A program made the translations under genes and the position numbers. 64,000 nt of DNA, taken from assembly GCF_014635325.1 (NCBI RefSeq), contig NZ_BMCT01000010.1, positions 1 to 64,000 of the forward strand. The letters run 5' to 3'. This document shows, one piece after another, positions 1 to 7,162 of the stretch. The DNA comes from Azorhizobium oxalatiphilum. GTDB lineage: Bacteria > Pseudomonadota > Alphaproteobacteria > Rhizobiales > Xanthobacteraceae. Numbering within the stretch: the stretch's first letter is position 1; every line of letters starts with the position of its first letter. A model generated the notes under the pieces. That model was not told the DNA's origin. It saw nothing but the letters and a program-made list of their open reading frames with translations, and made no database searches.

Positions 1-29
1 TCAGCAACCTTGCTGCGCCGATGGCTGTG

Positions 30-144
30 AACCAATACCCTTCTCAAACGCCCTCTTAGACACGAGTTGCTTCGGCCAACAAACTCCGACGACGACTGAA
101 ATAGTCGTAGTTTACAAAACCGGCCGAAGATTGGTTATGAGAAG
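30..144 (+). ncRNA. Candidate structured RNA in IS110 5' flank (bridge-RNA-like)
   Basis: The non-coding DNA just upstream of the IS110 transposase is rich in inverted repeats. CTTCGGCC (70-77) pairs with GGCCGAAG (122-129). Inside it ACGACT (92-97) pairs with AGTCGT (103-108) around a 5-nt loop. AACCAAT (30-36) can pair with ATTGGTT (130-136). IS110-group elements are known to carry a bridge RNA in this flank that guides the recombinase. The fold was judged by eye, so identity is an inference. Confidence 0.3.
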
Positions 145-174
145 TGCCGTTCCTTGATTCGGGAAGGATTCGGC

Positions 175-1221
175 ATGTCACAAAGCCACTTCATTGGGCT
201 GGATGTCTCGGCCCGCACTGTCAATCTCTGTGCCGTTGATCAAGATGGCCTCGTCGCTCACGAGCGGAAGCTCTCCTCCGACCCGGATGAGATCGCGCAG
301 CACATACTGTCACTACCTTTTGCGATCGCGCGCGTCGGCCTGGAGGCCGGAATGCTTTCCCAGCATATCTATGGTCGGCTGGCCGAGAGCAACCTGCCAG
401 TCGTCTGCGTCGAGACTCGTCATATGAAGGCGGCGCTTTCGGCGCAGCTCAACAAGACCGACCGTCATGATGCGCGTGGAATCGCCCAGATGATGCGTGT
501 CGGCCTGTTCAAGCCGGTTCACGTCAAAACGCCGACAAGCCAGCGCCTTCGAACCATACTCACGGCACGTCAGCTCCTGCGGAGCAAGCTCCAGGATGTC
601 GAGAACGAAATCCGCGGCCTCATCCGGAACTTCGGCTACCACCTCGGTAAGGTGACCGCTCGCGACTTTGAGCCGCGTGTCCGCGAACTGATCGCAGATA
701 CCGACCTTCATATCGTCGCCGATGCCCTGTTGCTTGCCAGGCGGTCGCTGCGGGAACAGTTTGGCCGACTTGACGACATACTGGTCAAGCTCGCACGGCA
801 AGATGAGGTAACGCGCCGGTTTATGACCGTGCCGGGTGTCGGGCCTCTGATTGCTCTGACGTTTCGGGCGACGGTCGATGTTCCGTCCCGCTTCTCGCGC
901 TCCCGCACGGTTGGCGCACACTTCGGCCTCACGCCCCGTAAACAGCAGTCCGGCGAAGTGGATCGGAGTGGCCGCATCTCGCGCTGGGGAGACGAGATGA
1001 TGCGCAGCCTGCTCTATGAAGCGGCGCAGGTGCTGTTGACGCGGGTCAAGCGATGGTCATCGCTGAAAGCCTGGGCCGTACGCGTCTCCCGGCGCAGGGG
1101 TCACAAGAAGGCTATCATCGCATTGGCGCGCAGGATCGCGGTGATCCTGCATCGCATGTGGATCGACGGCACGGAATTCGATTGGGGTGTGAGGCCGGAA
1201 GCGGCCGCCCCATCCTCTTGA
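175..1221 (+). CDS. IS110-family transposase (DEDD recombinase)
   Basis: A 348-aa transposase that cuts and joins the ends of its own insertion sequence. The N-terminus GLDVSARTVNLC is the first Asp region of the RuvC-like DEDD fold. KTDRHDARGIAQ supplies further acidic residues. The C-terminal transposase_20 domain is seen as PGVGPLIALTFRA followed by HFGLTPRKQQSG. Length is normal for IS110 and no frameshift is seen, so it looks intact. The start at 175 is chosen because GGGAAGGA precedes it; an in-frame TTG at 154 is less likely. It lies at the edge of the ICE regulatory region and is probably a late insertion. Confidence 0.9.
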   Translation: MSQSHFIGLDVSARTVNLCAVDQDGLVAHERKLSSDPDEIAQHILSLPFAIARVGLEAGMLSQHIYGRLAESNLPVVCVETRHMKAALSAQLNKTDRHDARGIAQMMRVGLFKPVHVKTPTSQRLRTILTARQLLRSKLQDVENEIRGLIRNFGYHLGKVTARDFEPRVRELIADTDLHIVADALLLARRSLREQFGRLDDILVKLARQDEVTRRFMTVPGVGPLIALTFRATVDVPSRFSRSRTVGAHFGLTPRKQQSGEVDRSGRISRWGDEMMRSLLYEAAQVLLTRVKRWSSLKAWAVRVSRRRGHKKAIIALARRIAVILHRMWIDGTEFDWGVRPEAAAPSS

Positions 1222-1419
1222 GATGCGGCGAGGAAGACCCTGCCGATGCACCTCCCCGCGAGGGGACGGGGACTGACGAGTTCGCAAATACGACTTGACC
1301 GCCGAGGCCCCGCCAACGCGATGTCGCATTATAGATTGTTCCGTCGGCTCCTCTGATCCCATCCTGTGGCGGCCCTGTGCCGACCACGAAGAGAAGCATG
1401 ATCCTTGCGGGTGGCTTGC

Positions 1420-1638
1420 TCAGTTCTGATCGTCGGGCGCGACCAGCTCGACGTGGCTGACGCCAAGAGCTTGAGCCAATTCGTACAGCGTAATCACGGT
1501 CGGATTCCGTCGGCCGCGTTCAAGACTACTGAGGTATTGTTGACTGAATCCGGAACGCGCCTCGACCTCTTCCTGGGTCAGGCCCTTCTCCCGACGCAGG
1601 CGGGCGAAGTTCCGGCCGACCAATTTGCGCATATCCAT
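1420..1638 (-). CDS. Small XRE-family transcriptional regulator
   Basis: A 72-aa protein that is almost only a helix-turn-helix: RRLRREKGLTQEEVEARSG-like first helices, then FSQQYLSSLERGRRNPT as recognition helix and wing. Such single-domain proteins bind short palindromes as dimers, usually including their own promoter. A 9-bp inverted repeat lies 17 bp upstream of the start codon (1655-1693), which suggests autoregulation. It points away from the XRE/DUF2285 genes to its right, so the repeat could control both directions. A role as ICE transfer switch is inferred from position. Confidence 0.75.
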   Translation of the reverse strand: MDMRKLVGRNFARLRREKGLTQEEVEARSGFSQQYLSSLERGRRNPTVITLYELAQALGVSHVELVAPDDQN

Positions 1639-1654
1639 GCGCCGGAAGATCGCG

Positions 1655-1693
1655 GTTTACATACTTTGAGTTTATCAACTATAATATGTAAAC
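1655..1693. promoter_or_regulatory. Inverted-repeat operator and rightward promoter
   Basis: GTTTACATA (1655-1663) is repeated perfectly inverted as TATGTAAAC (1685-1693). On the + strand TTTACA (1656-1661) and TATAAT (1680-1685) are separated by 18 bp, a good sigma70 promoter pointing to the XRE gene at 1793. The operator half-sites overlap both promoter boxes, so binding by an XRE protein would block transcription. Location is between two divergent regulator genes. Confidence 0.55.
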
Positions 1694-1781
1694 GGGGCTT
1701 CTTCGGCAGGAGAAACCCACCTATCCGGTTGACCCGAATAGAGAAGTCGTAGTTTTGGCGTACGCGTAGGTCCGTGTGGGA

Positions 1782-1801
1782 GGTGATCATGCATGATCAC
1801 C
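1782..1801. promoter_or_regulatory. 20-bp perfect palindrome over a ribosome site and start codon
   Basis: GGTGATCATGCATGATCACC is a perfect 20-bp palindrome. It begins inside the GGGAGG ribosome-binding sequence and contains the ATG at 1793. As DNA it could be an operator; as RNA it could form a hairpin hiding the start of the XRE gene. Confidence 0.5.
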
Positions 1802-2035
1802 GCCCGACAGTTTCGGGCCGCACGCGCGTTGCTGGGTTGGACACAGGAGACGCTCGCTGACAAGGCCCGGGTCTCATTGACCGCGCTCAAACGCCTCGAA
1901 TCCACCAGTGGCCTCGAGGTTTTTGAGAGCACGCGCGATGAGGTGAGACGGGCTTTCGAACGCGCCGGCATTGTCTTCCTGAACTCAGATCAGGGCAAGG
2001 GAGTGCTGCTCGTTGATGCGAAGAAGGAAACCTGA
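1793..2035 (+). CDS. Small XRE-type regulator (QseC-like position)
   Basis: An 80-aa helix-turn-helix protein. FRAARALLGWTQETLADKAR is the first half of the HTH and VSLTALKRLES the recognition part. The tail VRRAFERAGIVFLNSD matches a common form of short XRE proteins in alphaproteobacterial mobile elements. It is followed 45 bp later in the same frame by the DUF2285 gene, so the two are probably co-transcribed. In ICEMlSymR7A a small HTH protein (QseC) controls the antiactivator qseM; the analogy here rests on position only. Its start codon lies in a 20-bp palindrome. Confidence 0.7.
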   Translation: MITARQFRAARALLGWTQETLADKARVSLTALKRLESTSGLEVFESTRDEVRRAFERAGIVFLNSDQGKGVLLVDAKKET

Positions 2036-2080
2036 CGTTCCACAAGTCGCGGCGTTGCAAATTCGTCTCGCGTCAAGGTC

Positions 2081-2419
2081 ATGCGTTATCATTCCGATCA
2101 AATCACGGTTAACAATATCCTCCAGTTTGGATACATCTCGCGATCGGGGGATGTTGTGACCAAAGACGATTTTCTCGACCAGCCGCCGGCTGGGGCGGCA
2201 TTGACCGCCTATGACGAGGCGCATCTGAAGCTGTACGTCCGGCTGCTGGATGCCGACGCTGAAAAAGCCGACTGGCGCGAAGTCGTCGAAGTCCTCTTCG
2301 GCCTTGATGCCAAGGCCGAACCGGAACGCGCTCAGCGCATCTACACCAGTCATCTCGACCGCGCGAAATGGATGACGAAGAGCGGTTTTTGCGAGTTGCT
2401 CCAGGGCCGCCTGCACTGA
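2081..2419 (+). CDS. DUF2285 protein, possible QseM-type antiactivator
   Basis: A 112-aa protein with one DUF2285 domain: YDEAHLKLYVRLLDADAE, then ADWREVVEVLFGLD, then SHLDRAKWMTKSGF. DUF2285 is a helix-turn-helix variant. In mesorhizobial ICEs one such protein (QseM) blocks the activators TraR and FseA. Here it lies 116 bp before an FseA-like gene, which supports the same role. The SD is weak (AAGG, 3 bp from ATG), and no stop separates it in frame from the end of the XRE gene except that gene's own TGA. It could instead be an activator subunit. Confidence 0.6.
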   Translation: MRYHSDQITVNNILQFGYISRSGDVVTKDDFLDQPPAGAALTAYDEAHLKLYVRLLDADAEKADWREVVEVLFGLDAKAEPERAQRIYTSHLDRAKWMTKSGFCELLQGRLH

Positions 2420-2535
2420 AGTGATGCGTAAACCGCATCACGTTGCGGCCACTTCGTTCTTCCCGCGCTCCGTTCAACCCGGAATCGTATCCTCTGCATA
2501 ACTCGCGTTGTAGACCTTGCGCGGAGACGGTGGAG

Positions 2536-3301
2536 ATGTCCGAAGATGAAAGTTGGCGGTCTGAAGCCGCCTATGACTATATCGACAAGTTGACCCCCGG
2601 CGATCTTGCCTGGGAGTTCCTGCGTCGCAATCCCGATTACAGACGATCATATCGAGAGTTGGTTGCCGTCGGGCGACTGACCGAAGACGTCGCCCGACAG
2701 TTTGCCGAGCAATGGGGGTTGCGATTTCGTCGCCGACCCTCGCAACTCGGCACTCATCCAGCCGATCTTCTGGACCCCGCAAACCGATCCGGCGACACTC
2801 CCTTTCGCCAGCGGACCGAGCCCGGCGGGAGAAATCCGCCTCCGCGCTGAGAATCTGCGCACCCACGCCATCCTTGAGCATGATCCTCGTTTGATCCGGC
2901 TCGCACTGCGTGGCGAGCCCCACGATGTTGCCCTGGTCGACGTCGATGATGCCCGCCCCCTCGGCGCATTCGTCATGTTCGACGAATTGACGCCTGACCG
3001 GCTGACTGCGGTTGAACGCCTGTGGCATGCAATGTTCGGCAAGCGCGTGCCGCCGGATCCACGCATGACGCTACAGAGACGTCAGCGCGCCCGCCAGATG
3101 CTGCGCGCTGTCGACGCGCGCGAGAGCGGCGCCATCTACCGCACCGTCGCCGAGCATCTCTTCCCCCAGCACAAGATTGACGCAGCATCCTGGGTCGGCG
3201 ACCCGATCCGGGAGATCACCATCCGTCTCGCCCGCGACGGCATGAAGCTGGTTCGCGGCGGCTATCGGACATTGCTGCGCCGCCCACGCCGGGATCGCTG
3301 A
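2536..3301 (+). CDS. FseA-like excision activator in two frames, probable +1 ribosomal frameshift
   Basis: The first frame from ATG 2536 encodes a DUF6499 domain (AAYDYIDKLTPGDLAWEFLR, then NPDYRRSYREL and FAEQWGLRF). Read without a shift it stops at 2850. The second frame carries on the homologous sequence as VADPRNSALIQPIFWTPQ and ends in a DUF2285 domain (GDPIREITIRLARDGMKLVR, GYRTLLR) at 3301. The frames join at CGA UUU CGU (2722-2730). A +1 slip on UUU gives a protein of about 254 aa. In ICEMlSymR7A msi172-msi171 are fused by +1 frameshifting into FseA, which activates rdfS; here an rdfS-like gene follows at 3428. A disabling 1-nt insertion is the alternative. Confidence 0.7.
2722..2731 (+). 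other. Candidate +1 frameshift site
   Basis: CGATTTCGTC places UUU in the P site with CGU next. The Phe tRNA can re-pair from UUU to UUC one base on, after which the frame reads GUC GCC GAC. UUUCGUC is the same core as the influenza A PA-X +1 shift site. The join keeps the two domains in register. Confidence 0.55.
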
Positions 3302-3381
3302 TACCCGCTCGCGTGTCGATTTTAGCATCTTACTTCGACATCGTCCGGGGCACCGTCTTCGCGCCACCGTGCTCGCAACCC

Positions 3382-3400
3382 GCCGCTTATTCGAAGCGGC
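3382..3400. promoter_or_regulatory. Short inverted repeat upstream of rdfS-like gene
   Basis: GCCGCTT (3382-3388) and AAGCGGC (3394-3400) flank ATTCG, 28 bp before the start of the RdfS-like gene. It could be an activator site or a leader hairpin. Nothing else clear is seen between 3302 and 3427. Confidence 0.3.
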
Positions 3401-3427
3401 CGCCCGCGAGACCACGGAGGTGCGATC

Positions 3428-3712
3428 ATGGCCGAAAGAGCCGCCAATTTACCGCCACGCTACCTGAGAACGCAGGAGGCGGCGCGCTTCCTCGGCCTTT
3501 CCGAACGCACTCTTGAAAAACACCGGACCTACGGGACCGGTCCGATCTACCGCAAGCTCGGCGGCCGCGTCGTCTATTCCGTCGACGACCTTCAGGCCTG
3601 GGCGGATCGCGGTCTCGTCACCTCCACCTCCGATCCGCGCGGCGGCACCGTGCTGCCGGCCAAACGCCAGATCGCTTCGCCCGCCACCGCCGGCGGCCGC
3701 TTCCCACGCTGA
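3428..3712 (+). CDS. rdfS: AlpA/MerR-like excisionase (RdfS-like recombination directionality factor)
   Basis: A 94-aa winged-helix DNA-binding protein. YLRTQEAARFLGLSERTLEK is the helix-turn-helix and GPIYRKLGGRVVYSVDDLQA the wing, followed by WADRG, as in AlpA/excisionase proteins. RdfS of mesorhizobial ICEs has this fold and turns the integrase toward excision. The SD GGAGGTGCG precedes the ATG. It leads a row of transfer genes and follows the FseA-like gene, the expected arrangement if FseA activates it. The symbol is by analogy. A second AlpA-like gene lies beside the integrase at 61074, so which of them drives excision is open. Confidence 0.7.
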   Translation: MAERAANLPPRYLRTQEAARFLGLSERTLEKHRTYGTGPIYRKLGGRVVYSVDDLQAWADRGLVTSTSDPRGGTVLPAKRQIASPATAGGRFPR

Positions 3713-3723
3713 GGCGGCCGGCC

Positions 3724-4611
3724 ATGCTGTCCCGCCACATCCATCACGATGACCGCGCGCAACTCGATCTGTTCCGGGCGCTGCCCGGCGATCTCGCGCC
3801 CCGCGACGCGCAGGACCTCATGGCCTATCCGTTCTTCTCGCTCGCCAAGTCGAAGCGCCTGGCGCCGATCGACTTTAAAGCGGGCTCGGTGAAGATCCGC
3901 GTGGAAGCCGTGCCCGAGCACGGCATGGCGACGATCTGGGACGCGGACGTCCTGATCTGGGCGGCCTCGCAGATCGTCGAAGCGCGCGATGTGGGCTTGC
4001 GTCCCTCTCGCCTGATGGCGACCACACCATACGAAATCCTGAACTTCATCGGCCGCGGCGTCAGCTTACGTGACTACGACCGCCTGAAGGCGGCACTCGA
4101 TCGATTGCAATCGACCACGGTGGCGACCTCAATCCGCCAGCCGACCGAGCGGCGAATGCACCGCTTCTCCTGGATCAACGAATGGAAGGAGCGCGCCGAT
4201 CACCGCGGCCGCCCGCTTGGCCTCGAGCTGATCCTCCCTGACTGGTTCTACGGCGCCGTGCTCGACGACGCGCTCGTGCTGACGATCGACCGCAAATACT
4301 TCGACCTCACTGGTGGCCTGGAGCGCTGGCTCTACCGGCTGGTGCGCAAGCACGGCGGTAAACAGGAGTTCGGCTGGAGCTTCGACTTCCCCCACCTCCA
4401 TGCCAAGTCCGGCAGCCTCTCGCCGCTCAAGCACTTCGCCTACGACCTGCGCGACATCGTCCGCCGCCAGCCGCTGCCCGGCTACCGGCTCACCATCGAG
4501 CAATGCGTCGGCGGTCCAGAAATCCTGTCCTTCGCACCCACCGATCTCGACGCGCTCGGCATTCCGCGCCGCCGTCGCCGCTCGACAACTCGCCCTGGGG
4601 ATAAGCTGTGA
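3724..4611 (+). CDS. repA: Replication initiator protein A (RPA family)
   Basis: A 295-aa plasmid-type replication initiator. DLMAYPFFSLAKSKRLAPID is the family's typical N-terminus, followed by MATIWDADVLIWAASQI and TPYEILNFIGRG, then a region with GGLERWLYRLVRKHGGKQ. These proteins bind iterons to open an origin. It starts 11 bp after the RdfS-like gene. Three tandem repeats start 4 bp after its stop and parA follows, giving a rep-iteron-par cassette. It probably supports replication of the excised circle. No internal stop or truncation is seen. Confidence 0.8.
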   Translation: MLSRHIHHDDRAQLDLFRALPGDLAPRDAQDLMAYPFFSLAKSKRLAPIDFKAGSVKIRVEAVPEHGMATIWDADVLIWAASQIVEARDVGLRPSRLMATTPYEILNFIGRGVSLRDYDRLKAALDRLQSTTVATSIRQPTERRMHRFSWINEWKERADHRGRPLGLELILPDWFYGAVLDDALVLTIDRKYFDLTGGLERWLYRLVRKHGGKQEFGWSFDFPHLHAKSGSLSPLKHFAYDLRDIVRRQPLPGYRLTIEQCVGGPEILSFAPTDLDALGIPRRRRRSTTRPGDKL

Positions 4612-4615
4612 ATAG

Positions 4616-4683
4616 TCTCGTGCTATCAGGGACCGGCCCTATCGTGCCATTGGGGACCGGACTCTCGTGCTATCGGGGACCGG
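4616..4683 (+). repeat. Three tandem 21-24 bp iterons, candidate oriV
   Basis: Copies run 4616-4636, 4637-4660 and 4661-4683. Each has the form CTCGTGCTATCGGGGACCGG with small changes, and each ends in GGGACCGG with periods of 24 and 23 bp. They lie directly after the replication initiator gene, the usual place for iterons. Just before them CTATTCACA (complement of 4607-4615) is close to a DnaA box. An AT-rich stretch (about 4729-4770) follows and might be the unwinding region. Confidence 0.65.
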
Positions 4684-4819
4684 AATCGCCGATTCATCGC
4701 GCTGAATCAGCAGCTTGCGAGCCTCGTAACTTATCTAACCTAGATTCCTTCGGAATTTTTCTAACGGAAGCGGCTTTTTCGCGCCGTGTGGACGAGTCCC
4801 CGTTTCCCGGGAGACCGTC

Positions 4820-5458
4820 ATGATCGTCGCGCTCCTCAACCAGAAGGGCGGCGTCGGAAAGACGACGCTGGCGCTGCATCTCGCTGGCGAATGGGCTCGC
4901 AACGGCAAGCGCGTCACGCTGATCGACGCCGATCCGCAAGGCTCGGCTCTGGACTGGTCGCAGCAGCGTAGCCGGGAGGGGTTGGAGCGGTTATTCGGTG
5001 TCGTCGGCCTGGCGCGCGACACCCTGCATCGCGAGGCGCCGGAGCTGGCGCGTGACGCCGACCATGTCGTCATCGACGGTCCGCCACGCGTCGCCAGTCT
5101 GATGCGCTCGGCGCTGCTCGCCGCGGATCTCGTGCTGATCCCGGTGCAGCCGTCGCCCCTCGACGGCTGGGCGTCGGCCGAGATGCTGACGTTGCTCAGC
5201 GAAGCGCGCATCTACCGCCCGCAGCTTGCCGCCCGCTTCGTACTGAACCGCTGCGCGGCCCGCACGGTGCTCGCCCGCGAAACCGCCGAGACGCTCGCCG
5301 ATCACGACCCGCCATTGCTGGCGACGACCATCGGTCAGCGCATCGTCTTCGCCGATGTCGTGCAGACCGGCCGGCTCGCCGCCGAGCAGAATGAGGATTG
5401 TCCGGGTGCGCGCGAGATCACCGCGCTCGCGGCCGAGGTGACGAGGATCGGCGCATGA
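4820..5458 (+). CDS. parA: ParA-family partition ATPase
   Basis: A 212-aa P-loop ATPase. The deviant Walker A KGGVGKTTLALHLA is at residues 10-23, LIDADPQGSALDW is the A' motif, and VVIDGPPRVASL is Walker B. The short form without an N-terminal HTH is like the ParA proteins of many ICEs and plasmids, which move DNA cargo over the nucleoid. The gene after it overlaps by 4 bp and may encode the partner. It lies between the iterons and the mobilisation genes. Confidence 0.85.
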   Translation: MIVALLNQKGGVGKTTLALHLAGEWARNGKRVTLIDADPQGSALDWSQQRSREGLERLFGVVGLARDTLHREAPELARDADHVVIDGPPRVASLMRSALLAADLVLIPVQPSPLDGWASAEMLTLLSEARIYRPQLAARFVLNRCAARTVLARETAETLADHDPPLLATTIGQRIVFADVVQTGRLAAEQNEDCPGAREITALAAEVTRIGA

Positions 5459-5709
5459 GCGAACGATCCCCCAAGCGCGGCTTCGCATCCCGGCCAGGCG
5501 ATCCGGAGAGCTGGATCAAGGCGCCTGATCGCCAGACGCAGCGCTCTCTACCCGCCGATGACTTCTCAGCCCGACTGACCATCGACGTCACCGCCGACAT
5601 GCGTGGCCGCATCAAGATCGCGGCCTTCCAGCGCGGCCAGACGGTCGCCGACATGCTCCGCGCGCTGTTCGAGCGCGAATTCCCATCAGCCCAAGGAGAC
5701 GCTCAATGA
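5455..5709 (+). CDS. Small RHH-like partner of ParA
   Basis: An 84-aa protein overlapping parA by ATGA. The C-terminal half, FSARLTIDVTADMRGRIKIA followed by AFQRGQTVADMLRALFEREF, has the strand-helix-helix pattern of ribbon-helix-helix DNA-binding proteins. The N-terminus is basic and probably flexible. Such small proteins act as the centromere-binding partner for short ParAs. It may bind the repeats near 4616 or the AT-rich DNA after them. The assignment rests on context and on the secondary-structure pattern. Confidence 0.6.
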   Translation: MSERSPKRGFASRPGDPESWIKAPDRQTQRSLPADDFSARLTIDVTADMRGRIKIAAFQRGQTVADMLRALFEREFPSAQGDAQ

Positions 5710-6224
5710 CCGGCCTTGCCGCCGCATCCGCGCGCCCCGGCCGCGCCCTTCATGCGCCGCAGGAAGATCTCACCCAGGTCGAGCTGGTCTGGATAGAGAA
5801 GCAGATCGAACACTGGATCCGCTTCGGCCGCGAGGTCCGCGAACAGGTCCTCGACCGCCGCCGCCGCATCCTCTTCTTCCCTCCCGGTGCGACCTTCGCG
5901 CTGGTGCGCTGGGCCGCGAACGAGCACGGCACCGTGCTCTCCCGGCTCGACATTCTGCGCGCGGTCGCTTCCGGCGAACCCTGCCATACGCTCCCGACCG
6001 TGACGCCCGGCGGCGACATCCTGCTACGGGTCGATGGCTGGCCGAAAGTGGAGCGCGTGCTCCAACTCATCGACGCGGTCGAGGCCATCGGGATCGATCC
6101 AGTTGATGTCTCACCCGATCACTGGCGGCACGTCCATAACCGCCTGACCGCCGGCGAGACGCCGCGCGGCTACACCATGCAGCGCCATCGCGCCTTCCTT
6201 TTCCGCCGGAAGATTGGCGCATGA
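5706..6224 (+). CDS. DUF2840 protein
   Basis: A 172-aa protein of unknown function, DUF2840, with QVELVWIEKQIEHWIRFGRE near the start and FALVRWAANEHGTVLSRLDI in the middle. It ends in GYTMQRHRAFLFRRKIGA. It overlaps its neighbours by 4 bp on both sides. This family is almost always found between the par genes and traF in rhizobial ICEs and Ti/Ri-like transfer modules, so a role in transfer is likely but not shown. No signal peptide or membrane segment is visible. Confidence 0.75.
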   Translation: MTGLAAASARPGRALHAPQEDLTQVELVWIEKQIEHWIRFGREVREQVLDRRRRILFFPPGATFALVRWAANEHGTVLSRLDILRAVASGEPCHTLPTVTPGGDILLRVDGWPKVERVLQLIDAVEAIGIDPVDVSPDHWRHVHNRLTAGETPRGYTMQRHRAFLFRRKIGA

Positions 6225-6766
6225 GCCGGCTCGGCTATGCCATCACCACGACGGCCGCCGTGTCGTTGCTCGGCATTCTGTCGCTCGTTTCCTTCGCGCC
6301 GAAGCTGATCTGGAACGCCTCAGCCAGCACGCCCATTGGCCTCTACTCCATCGAGCCGGACCGGTCACCGGACGTCACCGATCTGGTCGCCGTGAATGCG
6401 CCCGAGCCGCTCGCGAGCTTCCTCGCTGAGGGCGGTTATCTGCCGCGCGGCGTGCTGCTGGTGAAGCGCGTCGTGGCACTTCCTGGCCAGCGGGTTTGCA
6501 GGACGGGCGTCGCGATCACCGTCGACGCCGTGCCCATGGGCGAGGCGCTGGATCGCGACCGCCACGGCAATCCGCTGCCCGTCTGGCAGGGCTGCCGCGT
6601 CGTCGCCGAGGGCGAGCTGTTCCTGATGAACTGGGAAGTCCGCGACAGCCTCGACGGCCGCTACTTCGGACCGCTGCCTGCCTCCGCCGTGATCGGTCGG
6701 GCCATCCCTCTCTACACCGACGAGGACGGCGATGGCCGCTTCGTCTGGCGCGCGCCAACGCGGTGA
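6221..6766 (+). CDS. traF: TraF, S26 signal-peptidase-like conjugation protease
   Basis: A 181-aa S26 family peptidase that matures and cyclises the TrbC pilin in P-type conjugation systems. A membrane segment at residues 5-25 is followed by STPIGLYSIEP with the catalytic Ser, and GVLLVKRVVALPGQRVC with the catalytic Lys. The C-terminus has NWEVRDSLDGRYFGPLP. It overlaps DUF2840 by ATGA. The substrate trbC is present at 27370, on the other side of cargo A. Confidence 0.85.
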   Translation: MSRLGYAITTTAAVSLLGILSLVSFAPKLIWNASASTPIGLYSIEPDRSPDVTDLVAVNAPEPLASFLAEGGYLPRGVLLVKRVVALPGQRVCRTGVAITVDAVPMGEALDRDRHGNPLPVWQGCRVVAEGELFLMNWEVRDSLDGRYFGPLPASAVIGRAIPLYTDEDGDGRFVWRAPTR

Positions 6767-6811
6767 CGGCGAGCCCATGCCCAACCTCACCGCAATCTGA
6801 AGGAGGAAATC

Positions 6812-7159
6812 ATGTCTCTGATCGGTCAATTCACCCGCGACGATGGTGGCTTCATCGGCCACTTGGAAACACTCCTGCTGCACCAGGACATCATCATCAT
6901 TCCGGCCGAGCCGTCCGATGCCGAGAATGCGCCGGATTTCCGCGTGTACGTCTTCGACAGTATGAACAACGAACCCCGAGCCGAACTCGGCGCGGGTTGG
7001 AAGCGCACCGGCGAGAAGGCGGGAGATTACGTCGCGCTGCAGCTTGATGATCCATGCTTTCCGCAGCCGATCCGCGCCAACCTGTTCCAGTCGGCCGACG
7101 ACAAGTCCGCCTGGGGCCTGCACTGGAACCGCCCGCCCAAGCGCGGCGAGCGGGACTGA
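6812..7159 (+). CDS. DUF736 family protein
   Basis: A 115-aa DUF736 protein. The N-terminus MSLIGQFTRDDGGFIGHLET fits the family, and the middle (YVFDSMNNEPRAELGAGWKR) and KAGDYVALQLDDPCFPQPIR are typical. It has a good SD (AAGGAGGAA). DUF736 genes recur in the mobilisation blocks of alphaproteobacterial ICEs and plasmids; the biochemical role is unknown. It lies in the same direction as traF and the transglycosylase. Confidence 0.8.
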   Translation: MSLIGQFTRDDGGFIGHLETLLLHQDIIIIPAEPSDAENAPDFRVYVFDSMNNEPRAELGAGWKRTGEKAGDYVALQLDDPCFPQPIRANLFQSADDKSAWGLHWNRPPKRGERD

Positions 7160-7162
7160 GCG

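Larger units (their letters stand above)
1..1300 (+). mobile_element. IS110-family insertion sequence (ends not resolved)
   Basis: The element is defined by its intact transposase (175-1221) and structured 5' flank. IS110 elements lack conventional terminal inverted repeats and make no clear target duplication, so the edges cannot be placed from one copy. The left edge may lie before the window, and the right edge is somewhere in the non-coding stretch between the transposase stop and the XRE gene at 1420. Confidence 0.5.

Noticed and set aside
103-1756. Shared 11-mer AGTCGTAGTTT near 103 and 1746, as possible IS ends
   Set aside because: An 11-base match between distant places is expected by chance in a window this size, and IS110 elements do not have such repeats.
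2443-2535. Upstream extension of the DUF6499 frame
   Set aside because: The homologous domain starts at the ATG at 2536 with a purine-rich SD; the earlier part has no family resemblance.
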